NCBI RefSeq assembly: GCF_038150125.1
Contig: NZ_JBBVMF010000005.1
Location: forward strand, 186,001 to 250,000
DNA: 64,000 bases
Reading direction: 5' to 3'
From: SW132 sp038150125
GTDB lineage: Bacteria > Bacteroidota > Rhodothermia > Balneolales > Balneolaceae
Part shown: one piece after another, positions 35,048 through 43,558 of the stretch
Layout of the letters: each line of letters opens with the position of its first letter
Position numbering within the stretch: the first letter of the stretch is position 1
Made by a program: the position numbers and the translations under genes
Notes under the pieces: generated by a model
Database searches by the model: none
Told to the model about the DNA's origin: nothing
The model's input: only the letters and a program-made list of their open reading frames with translations

Positions 35048-36115
35048 CTAAAGTTCAATCCTATCTCCGCCTTTTTGGGATGATTCCATAATTGCCTGGA
35101 CGATTCGAATATCGGCCAGTCCATCTTCTCCCGGCACAATAGGATTGCGGTTCTCTTTGATGGCCAGCGCATCGTTATTCATTTGCCTTGCCTGCTGATG
35201 GTTAGGGTTGGGCGGAAGCTGTGTGCCGTCACTCGTTTCACCCTGAACGCCGCTGTATGATTGCATCGGTTCAAGTCTGTACCACCCATCGGTGCATTCA
35301 ACATTGAGGTAGTTCATAGATTTCCCGAAACTAGTTTCACCCTTCACAATAATCCCATCCGGAAACTCAAGTTCAAACTCCGTAAACTCATCGACATCGC
35401 TATACATGTCTGTCCGTTCTGACCATTGGCGCCCCGAGACCGCAACAGGTTCCATACCTGTAGAGTAGCGCGCAGCATTAATAGGGTAGACACCCATGTC
35501 GTAGAGAGCTCCGCCACCCATTCGCCCAATACGCCGCCAGTTTTCAGGGTTAGGGTGAGCTCCGTTGTAGCCGGCCGCGGTTTGGACACCGGTGATTGCG
35601 CCATAGGCCTGTTGCTCGCCATACTGTATGATGGTCTGTGTATTCGGTTCGTGCTGCATCCGATAACCTATAGTTAGCTGCACACCGTTTTTGTTGGCCG
35701 CATCTATAATGGCGAGACACTCTGCCTCATTCATGGCCATTGGTTTTTCGCACCATACATGCTTTCCTGCCTCGGCTGCGCGGATGGCGTCCCTGGCATG
35801 AATGGCCGGTGGCGTTACGATATAGAGAATATCGATATCGTCGTTGTTTGCTATATCAGGGAGGTTTTCGTAGTTGTACACATTTCTATCGGGTATATCA
35901 TATTCCTGCTGCCATCGTGGAATTTTTGATGGCGTACCTGTAACAATGCCTCTCAGTTCGCAATGTTCGGTAAGCTGGAGACCCGGGGCAAGCCTGCCTG
36001 TTGCATAACCGCCAAGCCCGACCAGGGCAACTCCCAGTTTATTTCGTCTGCGCGGCAGAATAATTGATGGAAATCCCGCAGTGGCAAGTCCCAGTACGGT
36101 TCCGGTCTGTTTCAA
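35048..36115 (-). CDS. Gfo/Idh/MocA-family oxidoreductase, Tat leader frameshifted
   Basis: A 355-residue NAD(P)-dependent sugar-dehydrogenase-like enzyme. The Rossmann motif is VALVGLGGYATGRLAPGL; the family motif is GKHVWCEKPMA. The C-terminal domain follows, with GGGALYDMGVYPINAARY. The open frame begins at a TTG (36113-36115) inside sequence that reads SRKRFLKQTGTVLGLATAG, a twin-arginine-like leader. The only nearby ATG (complement at 36145-36147) is one base out of frame, separated by a run of eight A. Adding one A restores MAKKNISRKRFLKQTGTV. This is either a sequencing slip or a true lesion. The substrate is unknown; export to the periplasm is inferred. Confidence 0.85.
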   Translation of the reverse strand: MKQTGTVLGLATAGFPSIILPRRRNKLGVALVGLGGYATGRLAPGLQLTEHCELRGIVTGTPSKIPRWQQEYDIPDRNVYNYENLPDIANNDDIDILYIVTPPAIHARDAIRAAEAGKHVWCEKPMAMNEAECLAIIDAANKNGVQLTIGYRMQHEPNTQTIIQYGEQQAYGAITGVQTAAGYNGAHPNPENWRRIGRMGGGALYDMGVYPINAARYSTGMEPVAVSGRQWSERTDMYSDVDEFTEFELEFPDGIIVKGETSFGKSMNYLNVECTDGWYRLEPMQSYSGVQGETSDGTQLPPNPNHQQARQMNNDALAIKENRNPIVPGEDGLADIRIVQAIMESSQKGGDRIEL

Positions 36116-36246
36116 AAATCGTTTGCGCGAGATATTTTTTTTGCCATGCCTTATGAATATAAGTTGGTTGGTTTAGTGACTGCAGGTTGATAGACTCTGA
36201 TAAAAACTATTCAGAAATTAGAAAAAAATTGTTTCAAAGACCTGAC

Positions 36247-36936
36247 TTAATATAGCAGGGCAATCATAAAGTGCAAGAGGATGTAATCGGCACGAAATAT
36301 GAGAAGTAACGAGAAGTGGAGAGGAAAGAAATAGTAAAATGTGTCGCCTACTTTATAAAGCAGTCCGCCCCAGTCACGTATTACGATGCCGTCATTTTTA
36401 GAGGGAATTTTTTCCCACTGACCAAACTCAGGTTCATAGCGAATGAGAAAATTTCGCATCTCCCAGTACCCATATCCTCCTATGGCGTAAATGTAGTTGT
36501 CACCCGACAGAAAAGGGGCGTGCCTGAACATGGTCCTGTGCTGGTGAGATGTGTCTTCCCGTATCATATTGCCGGTTGCAACATCGTAGCGATGAACTCT
36601 GCCGATGCCGTTTTCCCAAAAATAAATGGATTCACCTGAGAGGGTGATGTCCATTTTATCCAGCCCGTCGAAAGCTCCTGATAACGTACCCAGGGTATCA
36701 ACCTAACCCGACTCAGAGATAGTAATCAGGGTGCGGTCCTGGTTGTTGAAAAGATAGATATCTCCGTTTGAGGGATCGAATGTTGCCTTAAAATCCAGGT
36801 TCGAAAGTTCGTATTCGAGATTTTGGTAAGGCTCAGTTTGGTTCGATGTTAAATCAATGGCTGATTGAAGAGCCATCACAACCAATAAATAGATAACCAT
36901 GATCTGTCGAGCCTTTCTTTTTAAACCCCAAAGCAA
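36247..36936 (-). pseudogene. Kelch-like protein interrupted by a stop
   Basis: Two segments lie in the same frame: 36703-36936 (hydrophobic N-terminus KARQIMVIYLLVVMALQSA, then a beta-rich part) and 36247-36654 (kelch-like IYAIGGYGYWEMRNFLIRYEP). They are separated by an in-frame TAG at 36703-36705, with readable sequence (VDTLGTLSGAFDGLDK) running through. The C-terminus also decays into a hydrophobic non-family tail, so a second lesion is likely. The fragment is shorter than a full propeller. Confidence 0.65.
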
Positions 36937-37074
36937 TTTGTATCAAAGAGTACAAAAAAATTAGGAGACGTACCCGATTAAATACCCTAAACCTCTACCA
37001 TAGATTAGATTAGCTTGGTGCCTCCCGTGGGAATTCAGTGCATTATAAAACGAACTCAACCTGCCAGGAACAAA

Positions 37075-37108
37075 AAAAGCCTGGTCCGGATGTCCGGGCC
37101 AGGCTTTT
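37075..37108 (-). terminator. Terminator of the dnaA-TPR gene string
   Basis: A 15-bp stem AAAAGCCTGGTCCGG / CCGGGCCAGGCTTTT with one G-U-type pair and a 4-base loop. It is 20 bp past the TPR gene stop, with T-runs on either strand, so it can act in both directions. Confidence 0.88.
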
Positions 37109-37128
37109 AATTTCAATTGTTTAACTAA

Positions 37129-37671
37129 CTACTCTTCCAGCAGGTCTTTTACGTATTCATTGCCGGGGTCCATCTTCAGGGCCTGCTCATAGTAAGTTTT
37201 AGCCTTCTCGTCGTGCCCGCCTTTCTTCATCAGGTCTCCCATCAAAATCCAGTTTTCAACGTCTTTTGGCGAGCTTTTGATCCTGTCGAGTAGATATTGG
37301 ATGGCTTGCTGGCCTTCGCCGACCATTAATTTATAAAGTACCAGATTCCGGTGAGCTGCCGGAAGGTCGTCGAGCGCAATAGCTCGTTCCAAATCTTCTT
37401 TTGCTTTATCAGGGGCATCAAGATTTAGGTAGCTGTAACCTCGCAGGTTAAACAGGCGGCCGTTATCCTCGTCTTTTTCAATGGCGTCGGTAAACGACTT
37501 AACGCTTGAGTCCCATTGGTTCAATTTCTGCATTACTTCACCTTCGAGCGTGTACCCCTCAGGAGCGTCAGGATTTATACGCTGAAGCTCACGGGCAACA
37601 TCCAGGCTCTCATCCAGATCTTTCTCGTGAAGTAATTCATATCCTTTCTTGTGGCGTTCTTCAAAACTCAT
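37129..37671 (-). CDS. TPR-repeat protein
   Basis: A 180-residue all-helical protein with at least four tetratricopeptide repeats: residues about 40-70 (WDSSVKSFTDAIEKDEDNGRLFNLRGYSYL), 75-105, 110-140 and 145-175 (AKTYYEQALKMDPGNEYVKDLLEE). No signal peptide, so a cytoplasmic protein-interaction scaffold. The partner is unknown. Last gene of the string that starts with dnaA; 8 bp behind the DUF4834-like gene and directly before a strong terminator. Confidence 0.85.
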   Translation of the reverse strand: MSFEERHKKGYELLHEKDLDESLDVARELQRINPDAPEGYTLEGEVMQKLNQWDSSVKSFTDAIEKDEDNGRLFNLRGYSYLNLDAPDKAKEDLERAIALDDLPAAHRNLVLYKLMVGEGQQAIQYLLDRIKSSPKDVENWILMGDLMKKGGHDEKAKTYYEQALKMDPGNEYVKDLLEE

Positions 37672-37679
37672 AAACTATA

Positions 37680-37901
37680 TTATTTCTTCTCTTTTTCGGT
37701 TATATCTTCGTATTCAGCATCCTCAATCTGATCCAGATTTTTCTTGCGGCTGCTACGGTTTGTCTCAGTTCCGTTGCTGCTCGGGTCAAACTGGGGACGT
37801 TGTCTCGCGCTACCGGCTGTTCGTCCTTTTGCCAGCAAACGCGTGACAAACCGGTAGATCATGTAAATTAGTATTGCGGTAAAAATCCAGCGTAAAAGCA
37901 T
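37680..37901 (-). CDS. Small membrane protein, DUF4834-like
   Basis: A 73-residue protein with one N-terminal membrane helix (LLRWIFTAILIYMIYRFVTRLL) and a charged, probably disordered tail rich in Arg, Asp and Glu. The size, topology and the IEDAEYEDI motif fit the DUF4834 family found in Bacteroidota-type genomes; the function is unknown. Its start codon overlaps the stop region of the kinase gene upstream by one base. Confidence 0.7.
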   Translation of the reverse strand: MLLRWIFTAILIYMIYRFVTRLLAKGRTAGSARQRPQFDPSSNGTETNRSSRKKNLDQIEDAEYEDITEKEKK

Positions 37902-38545
37902 TAATCAGGTATAATGTGAATATGTGTGTTGCTTCGGATCGGTTGATTAAAAATCTGTTCTTCAAGATACGATAAATGATCCGGATTATGTACAAAATCA
38001 ATCTCTGATGCATTAATGATAATAAGGGGTGATTTATTGTACCGATAAAAAAACTGATTGTACGATTCAGACAGATCTTTCAGGTACTCTTCGGTAATAT
38101 GTTTCTCATAATCACGTCCCCGTGTGTCGATGTTCTGCATGAGCCGCTCCACGGAATTCTGAAGGTAAATCACAAGGTCGGGTTTCGCGGATATGCCGGT
38201 CATAATGCTATATATGTTATCGTAAAGCGATAATTCATCATCATCGAGATTTAATCGTGCGAAAATCCTGTCTTTTTCAAATATGTAATCGGAGATCACA
38301 AAATCATCAAACAGCTCCCGGTTGGTCATCTTTTGCTGCTGTTTAAAGCGGCTGGCTAAAAATGCGAGCTGTGTTTGAAATCCATAGCGTTCTTTATCCT
38401 CGTAAAATTTTGGCAGAAATGGATTCTCCTCAAACTGTTCCAGCACCAGCCGGGCATTATGCCGTCCGGCCAGCAGTTTTGCAAGTGATGTCTTTCCGGC
38501 GCCAATCACGCCCTCAATAGCCACAAAATCAAATTGGTTAGACAT
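37901..38545 (-). CDS. Deoxynucleoside kinase
   Basis: A 214-residue dNK/dGK-type kinase that salvages deoxynucleosides by 5'-phosphorylation. The P-loop is GVIGAGKTSLAKLL near residue 11. The family motif FLASRFKQQQK, the ERS-like stretch SDYIFEKDRIFARLNL and the lid-type sequence NIDTRGRDYEKHI follow. Subtype (dAdo, dGuo or broad) cannot be told. It sits directly behind folK (1-bp gap), linking folate and dNTP supply to the dnaA transcript. Confidence 0.88.
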   Translation of the reverse strand: MSNQFDFVAIEGVIGAGKTSLAKLLAGRHNARLVLEQFEENPFLPKFYEDKERYGFQTQLAFLASRFKQQQKMTNRELFDDFVISDYIFEKDRIFARLNLDDDELSLYDNIYSIMTGISAKPDLVIYLQNSVERLMQNIDTRGRDYEKHITEEYLKDLSESYNQFFYRYNKSPLIIINASEIDFVHNPDHLSYLEEQIFNQPIRSNTHIHIIPD

Positions 38546-38546
38546 T

Positions 38547-39035
38547 CTACCAGGTCAGGTTTGTTTTTTTTATCTGCATCTGATCTGTTTCATTAATCAG
38601 TGTATCTATATGTTTGCCGGTTTCCGGATCTCTCCAGTCAGGCGCAACTTCCCTTAATGGCAACAAAACAAAAAGTCGTTTCGTGTATTCGGGGTGGGGG
38701 ATAATAAGAGTATCGGTTTTAATCACCAAGTTGCCGTAGGTAATGATATCGAGGTCGAGCAGGCGCGGCCCCCATTTAACGTGCTGATTCTTTCTGCCTG
38801 CTTTTCTCTCATAGCTTTTCAGGCCGGACAAGAGATCTGCGGGTTTCGCTGACACGCCGATACGCGCGGCAGCATTCAAAAATGTGTGTTCCGACGGTCC
38901 GATAGGTTCTGATTCCCAAATGGATGATTTTTGTACCTCCGTTTCGGAAATGCGTTCCAGGAAAGTTCCGGCTTGCTGAAGCATCCCGTGGCGGTCTCCC
39001 AGGTTCGAACCGACGGCAACAACTACCTGTTCCAT
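38547..39035 (-). CDS. folK: HPPK (folate pathway pyrophosphokinase)
   Basis: A 162-residue 6-hydroxymethyl-7,8-dihydropterin pyrophosphokinase. The N-terminus VVVAVGSNLGDR is standard, and the HPPK signature is WGPRLLDLDIITYG. It transfers pyrophosphate from ATP to the pterin just before dihydropteroate synthase acts. It overlaps folB by 13 bp, so the two successive pathway steps are translationally coupled. Confidence 0.95.
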   Translation of the reverse strand: MEQVVVAVGSNLGDRHGMLQQAGTFLERISETEVQKSSIWESEPIGPSEHTFLNAAARIGVSAKPADLLSGLKSYERKAGRKNQHVKWGPRLLDLDIITYGNLVIKTDTLIIPHPEYTKRLFVLLPLREVAPDWRDPETGKHIDTLINETDQMQIKKTNLTW

Positions 39036-39385
39036 TCAAGGGTAATTTCGGCGTAGGCCGCATCGGTTTGAACGGGAGGGGAAAGTTTTCGGACAGACAC
39101 GTTCAGGGATCGCGCAATAGGAAATTCACCAAAAATACGGTCACCTATTTCTTTACAAAGTGTTTCGATTAGTTTCCTTGAGATGCCATGCATAACACTA
39201 CGTGCAATCTCTTCCGCTTTAGCATAGTCGAAGGTTTGATGAAGTCCTTCATCCTGCTTGGCAACATGCCTGAAGTCACCAAAGGCCACAATGTCGACCT
39301 CAAAGTGGTTGCCGTCGATGCGTTCCTGCTCATTGTGGCCGTGTTTAGCATGGAATGATAGAGATTTAATCGTAATACGATCCAA
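39023..39385 (-). CDS. folB: Dihydroneopterin aldolase
   Basis: A 120-residue FolB. It cleaves 7,8-dihydroneopterin to the hydroxymethyl pterin used by FolK. The opening DRITIKSLSFHAKHGHNEQE is the substrate-binding hallmark; FDYAKAEEIARSVM and KLIETLCKEIGDRI follow. The family forms octamers. It lies 14 bp downstream of dnaA and overlaps folK. Confidence 0.94.
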   Translation of the reverse strand: MDRITIKSLSFHAKHGHNEQERIDGNHFEVDIVAFGDFRHVAKQDEGLHQTFDYAKAEEIARSVMHGISRKLIETLCKEIGDRIFGEFPIARSLNVSVRKLSPPVQTDAAYAEITLEWNR

Positions 39386-39399
39386 GGTAAGCCGGGATT

Positions 39400-40845
39400 T
39401 TATATGGTTGCTACTTCAAGTTTCTGCTCAAGCTCTTTAAGCATCCGCTTATGTTTCGGGCTTGTAGAGAGGCGGCCTTCTATCGTGGAAATAGCGTGAA
39501 TGACGGTTGAGTGATCGCGTCCACCAAACTGCAGCCCAATAGTTTTCAGGCTTGACTTGGTATATTTTTTAGACAGGTACATAGCAACCTGGCGAGCCTC
39601 AACAATTTCCTGTTTCCGCGTTTTTTCCCGGACTTTATTGGTGTCGATATTGAAGTATTCGCACACGCAATTTTGAATCACATCAATTGAGATCTGCGCA
39701 TGCGTATTTTTGACCATATCTTTGAGCACAGTCTTTGCCATCCGGAGGTCAATTTCATCTACATGCTTCAGCGACGCCGTGGCCAGCAATTTAATGATAG
39801 CCCCTTCAAGATCACGGACGTTAGACTTAAAATTGTAGGCTATAAATTCAATAATCTGCGGGTCAATGCTAATGCCGTTATCGTTGGCTTTCCGCTCAAG
39901 GATAGCATAACGGGTTTCATATTCCGGGATCTGAAGATCTGCACTGAGGCCCCAGCTAAATCTTGAAATGAGACGTTCTTCAATATCAGGAACATCTTTG
40001 GGTGCACGGTCACTGCTTAAAATAATTTGTTTTCCTTCCTGGTGCAGTGCATTAAAAATATGGAAAAACTCCTCCTGGGTTTTCTCCTTACCGCTGAAAA
40101 ACTGAATATCGTCTACAATTAAAACATCGATATTCCTGTAAAACATGGAGAATTCGCTGGCACGATTGTTTCGAATCGCCTGCACAAATTCGTTGGTAAA
40201 CGTTTCAGACGATACGTAGAGCACGGAAAACTGATCACCAAAATCCTGTTTGATCTTATTGCCGATACTCTGAACCAAATGGGTTTTTCCCAGCCCCGTT
40301 GTGCCATACACAAACAGCGGGTTAAAGGAATTCTTGCCCGGGTTTTCAGCAATAGCCATTGCCGCCGAGCGTGCAAGCCGGTTGCAATCTCCTTCAATAT
40401 AACGTTCAAACACGTAGTTGTCGTTTAGGTTTGAATCGATATTTGTTTTACGAATACCCGGAATCACAAACGGGTTCTCGATTTTTCCGGGATGGTAATC
40501 GCTATACGTATTCATTTCCTGGGGGCGTGAAGGCGGCGAGGCACGCTGCGGAAGATTGATGGACCGGTTGTCTTCCAGGCGATCTGCTTTTTCTACAAGT
40601 ACCGAATATTCAAGTTTCCCCTCATTGCCCAACACTTTTGCTATCGTTGAGCGAAGCATATTATAATAGTGTTCTTCCAGCCACTCGTACCAGAACTGGC
40701 TGGGCACCTGAATCGTGAGCGTACCTTCATCAAGCTTTACGGGCTTGATCGGTTCAAACCACGACTTAAATTTCTGATAGCTAATGTTATCCTGAATGAT
40801 TTCCAGACATTCATTCCAGGCGTTTTCTGCAGTAACCGTATCCAA
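39400..40845 (-). CDS. dnaA: Chromosomal replication initiator DnaA
   Basis: A 481-residue DnaA with all four domains. Domain I covers about residues 1-90 (AWNECLEIIQDNISYQKFKSWFEP). A short linker follows. The AAA+ domain III has Walker A GTTGLGKTH at 181-189 and Walker B VLIVDDIQFFSG. Domain IV ends with the DnaA-box-binding signature FGGRDHSTVIHAIS. It binds the 9-mer boxes and melts the origin. Four such boxes lie directly upstream, so the gene is probably autoregulated. folB, folK and a deoxynucleoside kinase follow closely. Confidence 0.98.
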   Translation of the reverse strand: MDTVTAENAWNECLEIIQDNISYQKFKSWFEPIKPVKLDEGTLTIQVPSQFWYEWLEEHYYNMLRSTIAKVLGNEGKLEYSVLVEKADRLEDNRSINLPQRASPPSRPQEMNTYSDYHPGKIENPFVIPGIRKTNIDSNLNDNYVFERYIEGDCNRLARSAAMAIAENPGKNSFNPLFVYGTTGLGKTHLVQSIGNKIKQDFGDQFSVLYVSSETFTNEFVQAIRNNRASEFSMFYRNIDVLIVDDIQFFSGKEKTQEEFFHIFNALHQEGKQIILSSDRAPKDVPDIEERLISRFSWGLSADLQIPEYETRYAILERKANDNGISIDPQIIEFIAYNFKSNVRDLEGAIIKLLATASLKHVDEIDLRMAKTVLKDMVKNTHAQISIDVIQNCVCEYFNIDTNKVREKTRKQEIVEARQVAMYLSKKYTKSSLKTIGLQFGGRDHSTVIHAISTIEGRLSTSPKHKRMLKELEQKLEVATI

Positions 40846-41235
40846 GCGTCTTGGCCTCCAAAATAATTAAGATGTTTCTCAAATCCCTTAAGTTATCCAC
40901 ACGGGGCTTTTTAATTTCTTTTTGTGCGGCGATAAGAAAATCACAATTTATTTACCTGAAATCAAACAAATAAAACGGCCGAATGATAAAGTTATCCACA
41001 ATGCACTTAACACCATAAAATAATGTGGCGCAACAACTTAAGTATTTTTTAGCTAAACACCCACATTTCACTTGACAGTCCGTAACAATTCCTTAACAAT
41101 GATTTTACACAAGAAGTACACCAGTTGAAGGCAGGAAAAAAACTTTTCCACAAGTTATCCACACTCAATCTGTAAATGCGCTTTGCCTCTAAAACAAATC
41201 TTGTGAAACGCTAAAAAAGACTGAAGGAGTTAGGT
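40846..41235. other. Candidate oriC / dnaA promoter with DnaA boxes
   Basis: Three perfect DnaA boxes TTATCCACA lie at 40893-40901, 40992-41000 and 41155-41163, and a near-match TTTTCCACA at 41144-41152. All have the same orientation. The last two are 11 bp apart start to start. The rest is AT-rich, for example 40945-40975, and could serve as an unwinding element. It lies between dnaA and prmC with no gene inside. Location and box density support an origin; autoregulation alone is the alternative. Confidence 0.75.
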
Positions 41236-42108
41236 TTAGGTCGTTAAACCGGCAAGTAGGAACCGGGGATTCTTATCGAGATCAGCCTTAAGTTTCGCAG
41301 CAGGGAAATAACCAGTAGATAATTTTAATATTTGATCTGCCAGTTGATCATTAAGCTCCAGGAAAAGAGAGGCGTTCTCCTGTTGTGCGTAAGAGAGGAT
41401 TGGCCGGTAAACATCGAGCGGATTGTCATGAAAAAGTGCCAGGCCCGGTTCATAGTCTGTAACCTGTTTTTCAAGCGACGGTTTTTCTTCAGGTCCAATA
41501 TAGGGTGGATTGGATATGATGATGTCCCAGCCGCGGCTTGGCTTGCTAACCTGGTCGAGGTTAAACAAATCACCTTTATCAAATTGGATGTCCACATCGT
41601 TGGCAGCAGCATTCTTTTCTGAAAGACTTAATGCATCGCCGGAAATATCAATTCCATGGCAAGTCCATGCGGGCCTGAATTTTTTGATGGCGATTGGGAT
41701 GCATCCGCTGCCACTCCCGATATCGAGCAGGGTAACAGGACTATGTTCCAGGTCGCTGGTAGACTCGAGCAGAAGTTCCACCAGCTGTTCGGTTTCAATT
41801 CTTGGAATAAGAACGGATGGATTTACTTCGATGTGGCACCCCATAAAATTGGTGGAGCCTGTAATGTACTGCAACGGTTCGTGATCTGCCCTCCGCTTAA
41901 CAAGAGGGCGGATCCGGTCAAGTTCATCGGGCGATAGCGGCCGCTCGTACTGCAGGTAGAGATCTAACCGTTTACAGCCTAATACGTCGGCAAGCAGCCA
42001 TTCGATGCTGTGCCTTGGATCGGGAACATGCTTTTTCTTGAAGTACTCTGTTGCCCACTCCAGCATTCGGAGCACGCTCCAATAGTCGTCATCGTGTTTT
42101 TGAGGCAT
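41236..42108 (-). CDS. prmC: Release-factor glutamine methyltransferase
   Basis: A 290-residue PrmC (HemK). It methylates the Gln of the GGQ motif in release factors RF1/RF2. An N-terminal helical domain (residues 1-80) is followed by the SAM-binding motif LLDIGSGSGCIPIAI and the catalytic NPPY in IIISNPPYIGPEEK. The start ATG at 42108 (MPQKHDDDYWSVLRM) fits. It is co-directional with the unknown gene 42138-42530 and ends next to the DnaA-box region. Confidence 0.95.
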   Translation of the reverse strand: MPQKHDDDYWSVLRMLEWATEYFKKKHVPDPRHSIEWLLADVLGCKRLDLYLQYERPLSPDELDRIRPLVKRRADHEPLQYITGSTNFMGCHIEVNPSVLIPRIETEQLVELLLESTSDLEHSPVTLLDIGSGSGCIPIAIKKFRPAWTCHGIDISGDALSLSEKNAAANDVDIQFDKGDLFNLDQVSKPSRGWDIIISNPPYIGPEEKPSLEKQVTDYEPGLALFHDNPLDVYRPILSYAQQENASLFLELNDQLADQILKLSTGYFPAAKLKADLDKNPRFLLAGLTT

Positions 42109-42137
42109 TCAAACGGTTGAAAACTTAATAAACAGTG

Positions 42138-42530
42138 CTATTCGTCTTCATCTTCAACTGCAGGTTTGTCTACTTCTTCCTGCAGGGAAAGTCCAAAGCG
42201 TTTCGAGAAGTCCATGATAAAGTTCACTACATCAGCTTCGATGTTGTGTTCCTCGGAAAGGGAACTTCCCCGGAATCCCATGCGACCACCAGCTTTTTTT
42301 AGTTCCACGCGATTTTGGTTTGCCGTACACTCCACAACACACGTGAGTGTGATGGTTGCGTTGATCTGTTTTTCATACTGCTCATAAACAGCCACGTACA
42401 CCTCATCATTATTTTCCGGTGAGTTGTATTGGTACAGGTATTTTGGTTCTACACTTTCAAAAAGTTTCGGAGTCATCCGCCGCAGTGTAGACTGCGGTCC
42501 ATAAACAATGTATTTCGTAACTGAACTCAT
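42138..42530 (-). CDS. Unknown protein upstream of prmC
   Basis: I do not recognise this 130-residue protein. It has no signal or membrane segment. The middle is beta-rich (VYVAVYEQYEKQINATITLTCVVECTANQNRVELKKAGGR), followed by GFRGSSLSEEHNIEADVVNFIMDF and an acidic tail. The mixed pattern suggests a compact soluble domain. It is 29 bp upstream of prmC on the same strand and probably co-transcribed. Confidence 0.65.
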   Translation of the reverse strand: MSSVTKYIVYGPQSTLRRMTPKLFESVEPKYLYQYNSPENNDEVYVAVYEQYEKQINATITLTCVVECTANQNRVELKKAGGRMGFRGSSLSEEHNIEADVVNFIMDFSKRFGLSLQEEVDKPAVEDEDE

Positions 42531-42714
42531 AAACTAACCCAGTTGATTTGTATAATATATAGGGCAAATTTTCTGCATGAATAAAAGCCTAAATCAAACA
42601 ATAATCAAATAGAGTCTGAAAAGATTTACAATAACATTTTTATATTGTAGATAATTTATGCAATGCTAAGGCGCTAAGTAACGTTTGAAAAGAAAATTCA
42701 ACAACATTTTTTAT

Positions 42715-43551
42715 ATGAAAATATTTAAGACATTTTTGCTCATTATAGCTTTTTCAACTATTCTGGGCACTTTTCAATATGTTAGTGCGCAGACTCAAAT
42801 TAGTGAACCCGATCTCATAATGGAGGAAAGAGTCAGCACTCCACTTAACAGGCACTATCAATCTGGCCTGACTTTCGATTTTGTTGTCAATAATTTTGGA
42901 TTCGGGATAGGCGGTCAATATCGGCGGGTGCTGGCACCGCAGATGGAAGGAGTTTTTAATATGAGAATTACAGGATTGAGGGATGCCTCAGAGCAAACCT
43001 TTACGGACGTGTTCTTTGGCCAGCAGGTTGTTCCGAATAAATATCAGCGGGCATTTGCCTTTCCTGCTATGATTGGTTTGAGGAAGAGACTCTTTGCTGA
43101 TAAGGTTCAGGATCAGTATCGCTTTTTTGTGTCAGCGTCTGTGGGTGGAGTTGCCGCATTTTCATATCCATACTTTAATGACCGCAATAATAACGGCTAT
43201 CGTGAGCAGTTTAACGATAACTTCGAGCAGGTCAACGATATATTTACCGGCTGGAGTGAAGGCGACTGGCATTTCGGCGGCGCAGGCGAATTTAAAATCG
43301 GCGTAGACGTGGGGCGGAATTTCAGCAAAGTTACCAGCATAGAGTTTGGGTACTATATGAACTATTACCCTGACGGCATTCAGATGATGACCCCCACACA
43401 GCCTGATTTACGTGAAGGAGTGCCGCCAGGCGAGAGTCCATTTCAAGAAGACCCCAATAATCCGGGTGAAATATTATTAGAACCATACTTTGACGCCCAG
43501 AAGTTCTTTGGTACACCGCAGATTACCGTTACGTTCGGAAGTCTTTGGTAA
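42715..43551 (+). CDS. Putative outer-membrane beta-barrel protein
   Basis: A 278-residue exported protein. The signal peptide spans about residues 1-24 (FKTFLLIIAFSTILGTF...VSAQ). The remainder alternates hydrophobic and polar residues with many aromatic positions (GLTFDFVVNNFGFGIGGQYRRV, TSIEFGYYMNYYPDGIQ) and ends in TVTFGSLW, a barrel-type C-terminal strand. The ATG at 42715 is preferred; a TTG at 42685 is also in frame. No family name is evident. It ends 7 bp from the convergent HAD gene. Confidence 0.68.
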   Translation: MKIFKTFLLIIAFSTILGTFQYVSAQTQISEPDLIMEERVSTPLNRHYQSGLTFDFVVNNFGFGIGGQYRRVLAPQMEGVFNMRITGLRDASEQTFTDVFFGQQVVPNKYQRAFAFPAMIGLRKRLFADKVQDQYRFFVSASVGGVAAFSYPYFNDRNNNGYREQFNDNFEQVNDIFTGWSEGDWHFGGAGEFKIGVDVGRNFSKVTSIEFGYYMNYYPDGIQMMTPTQPDLREGVPPGESPFQEDPNNPGEILLEPYFDAQKFFGTPQITVTFGSLW

Positions 43552-43558
43552 AATAACG

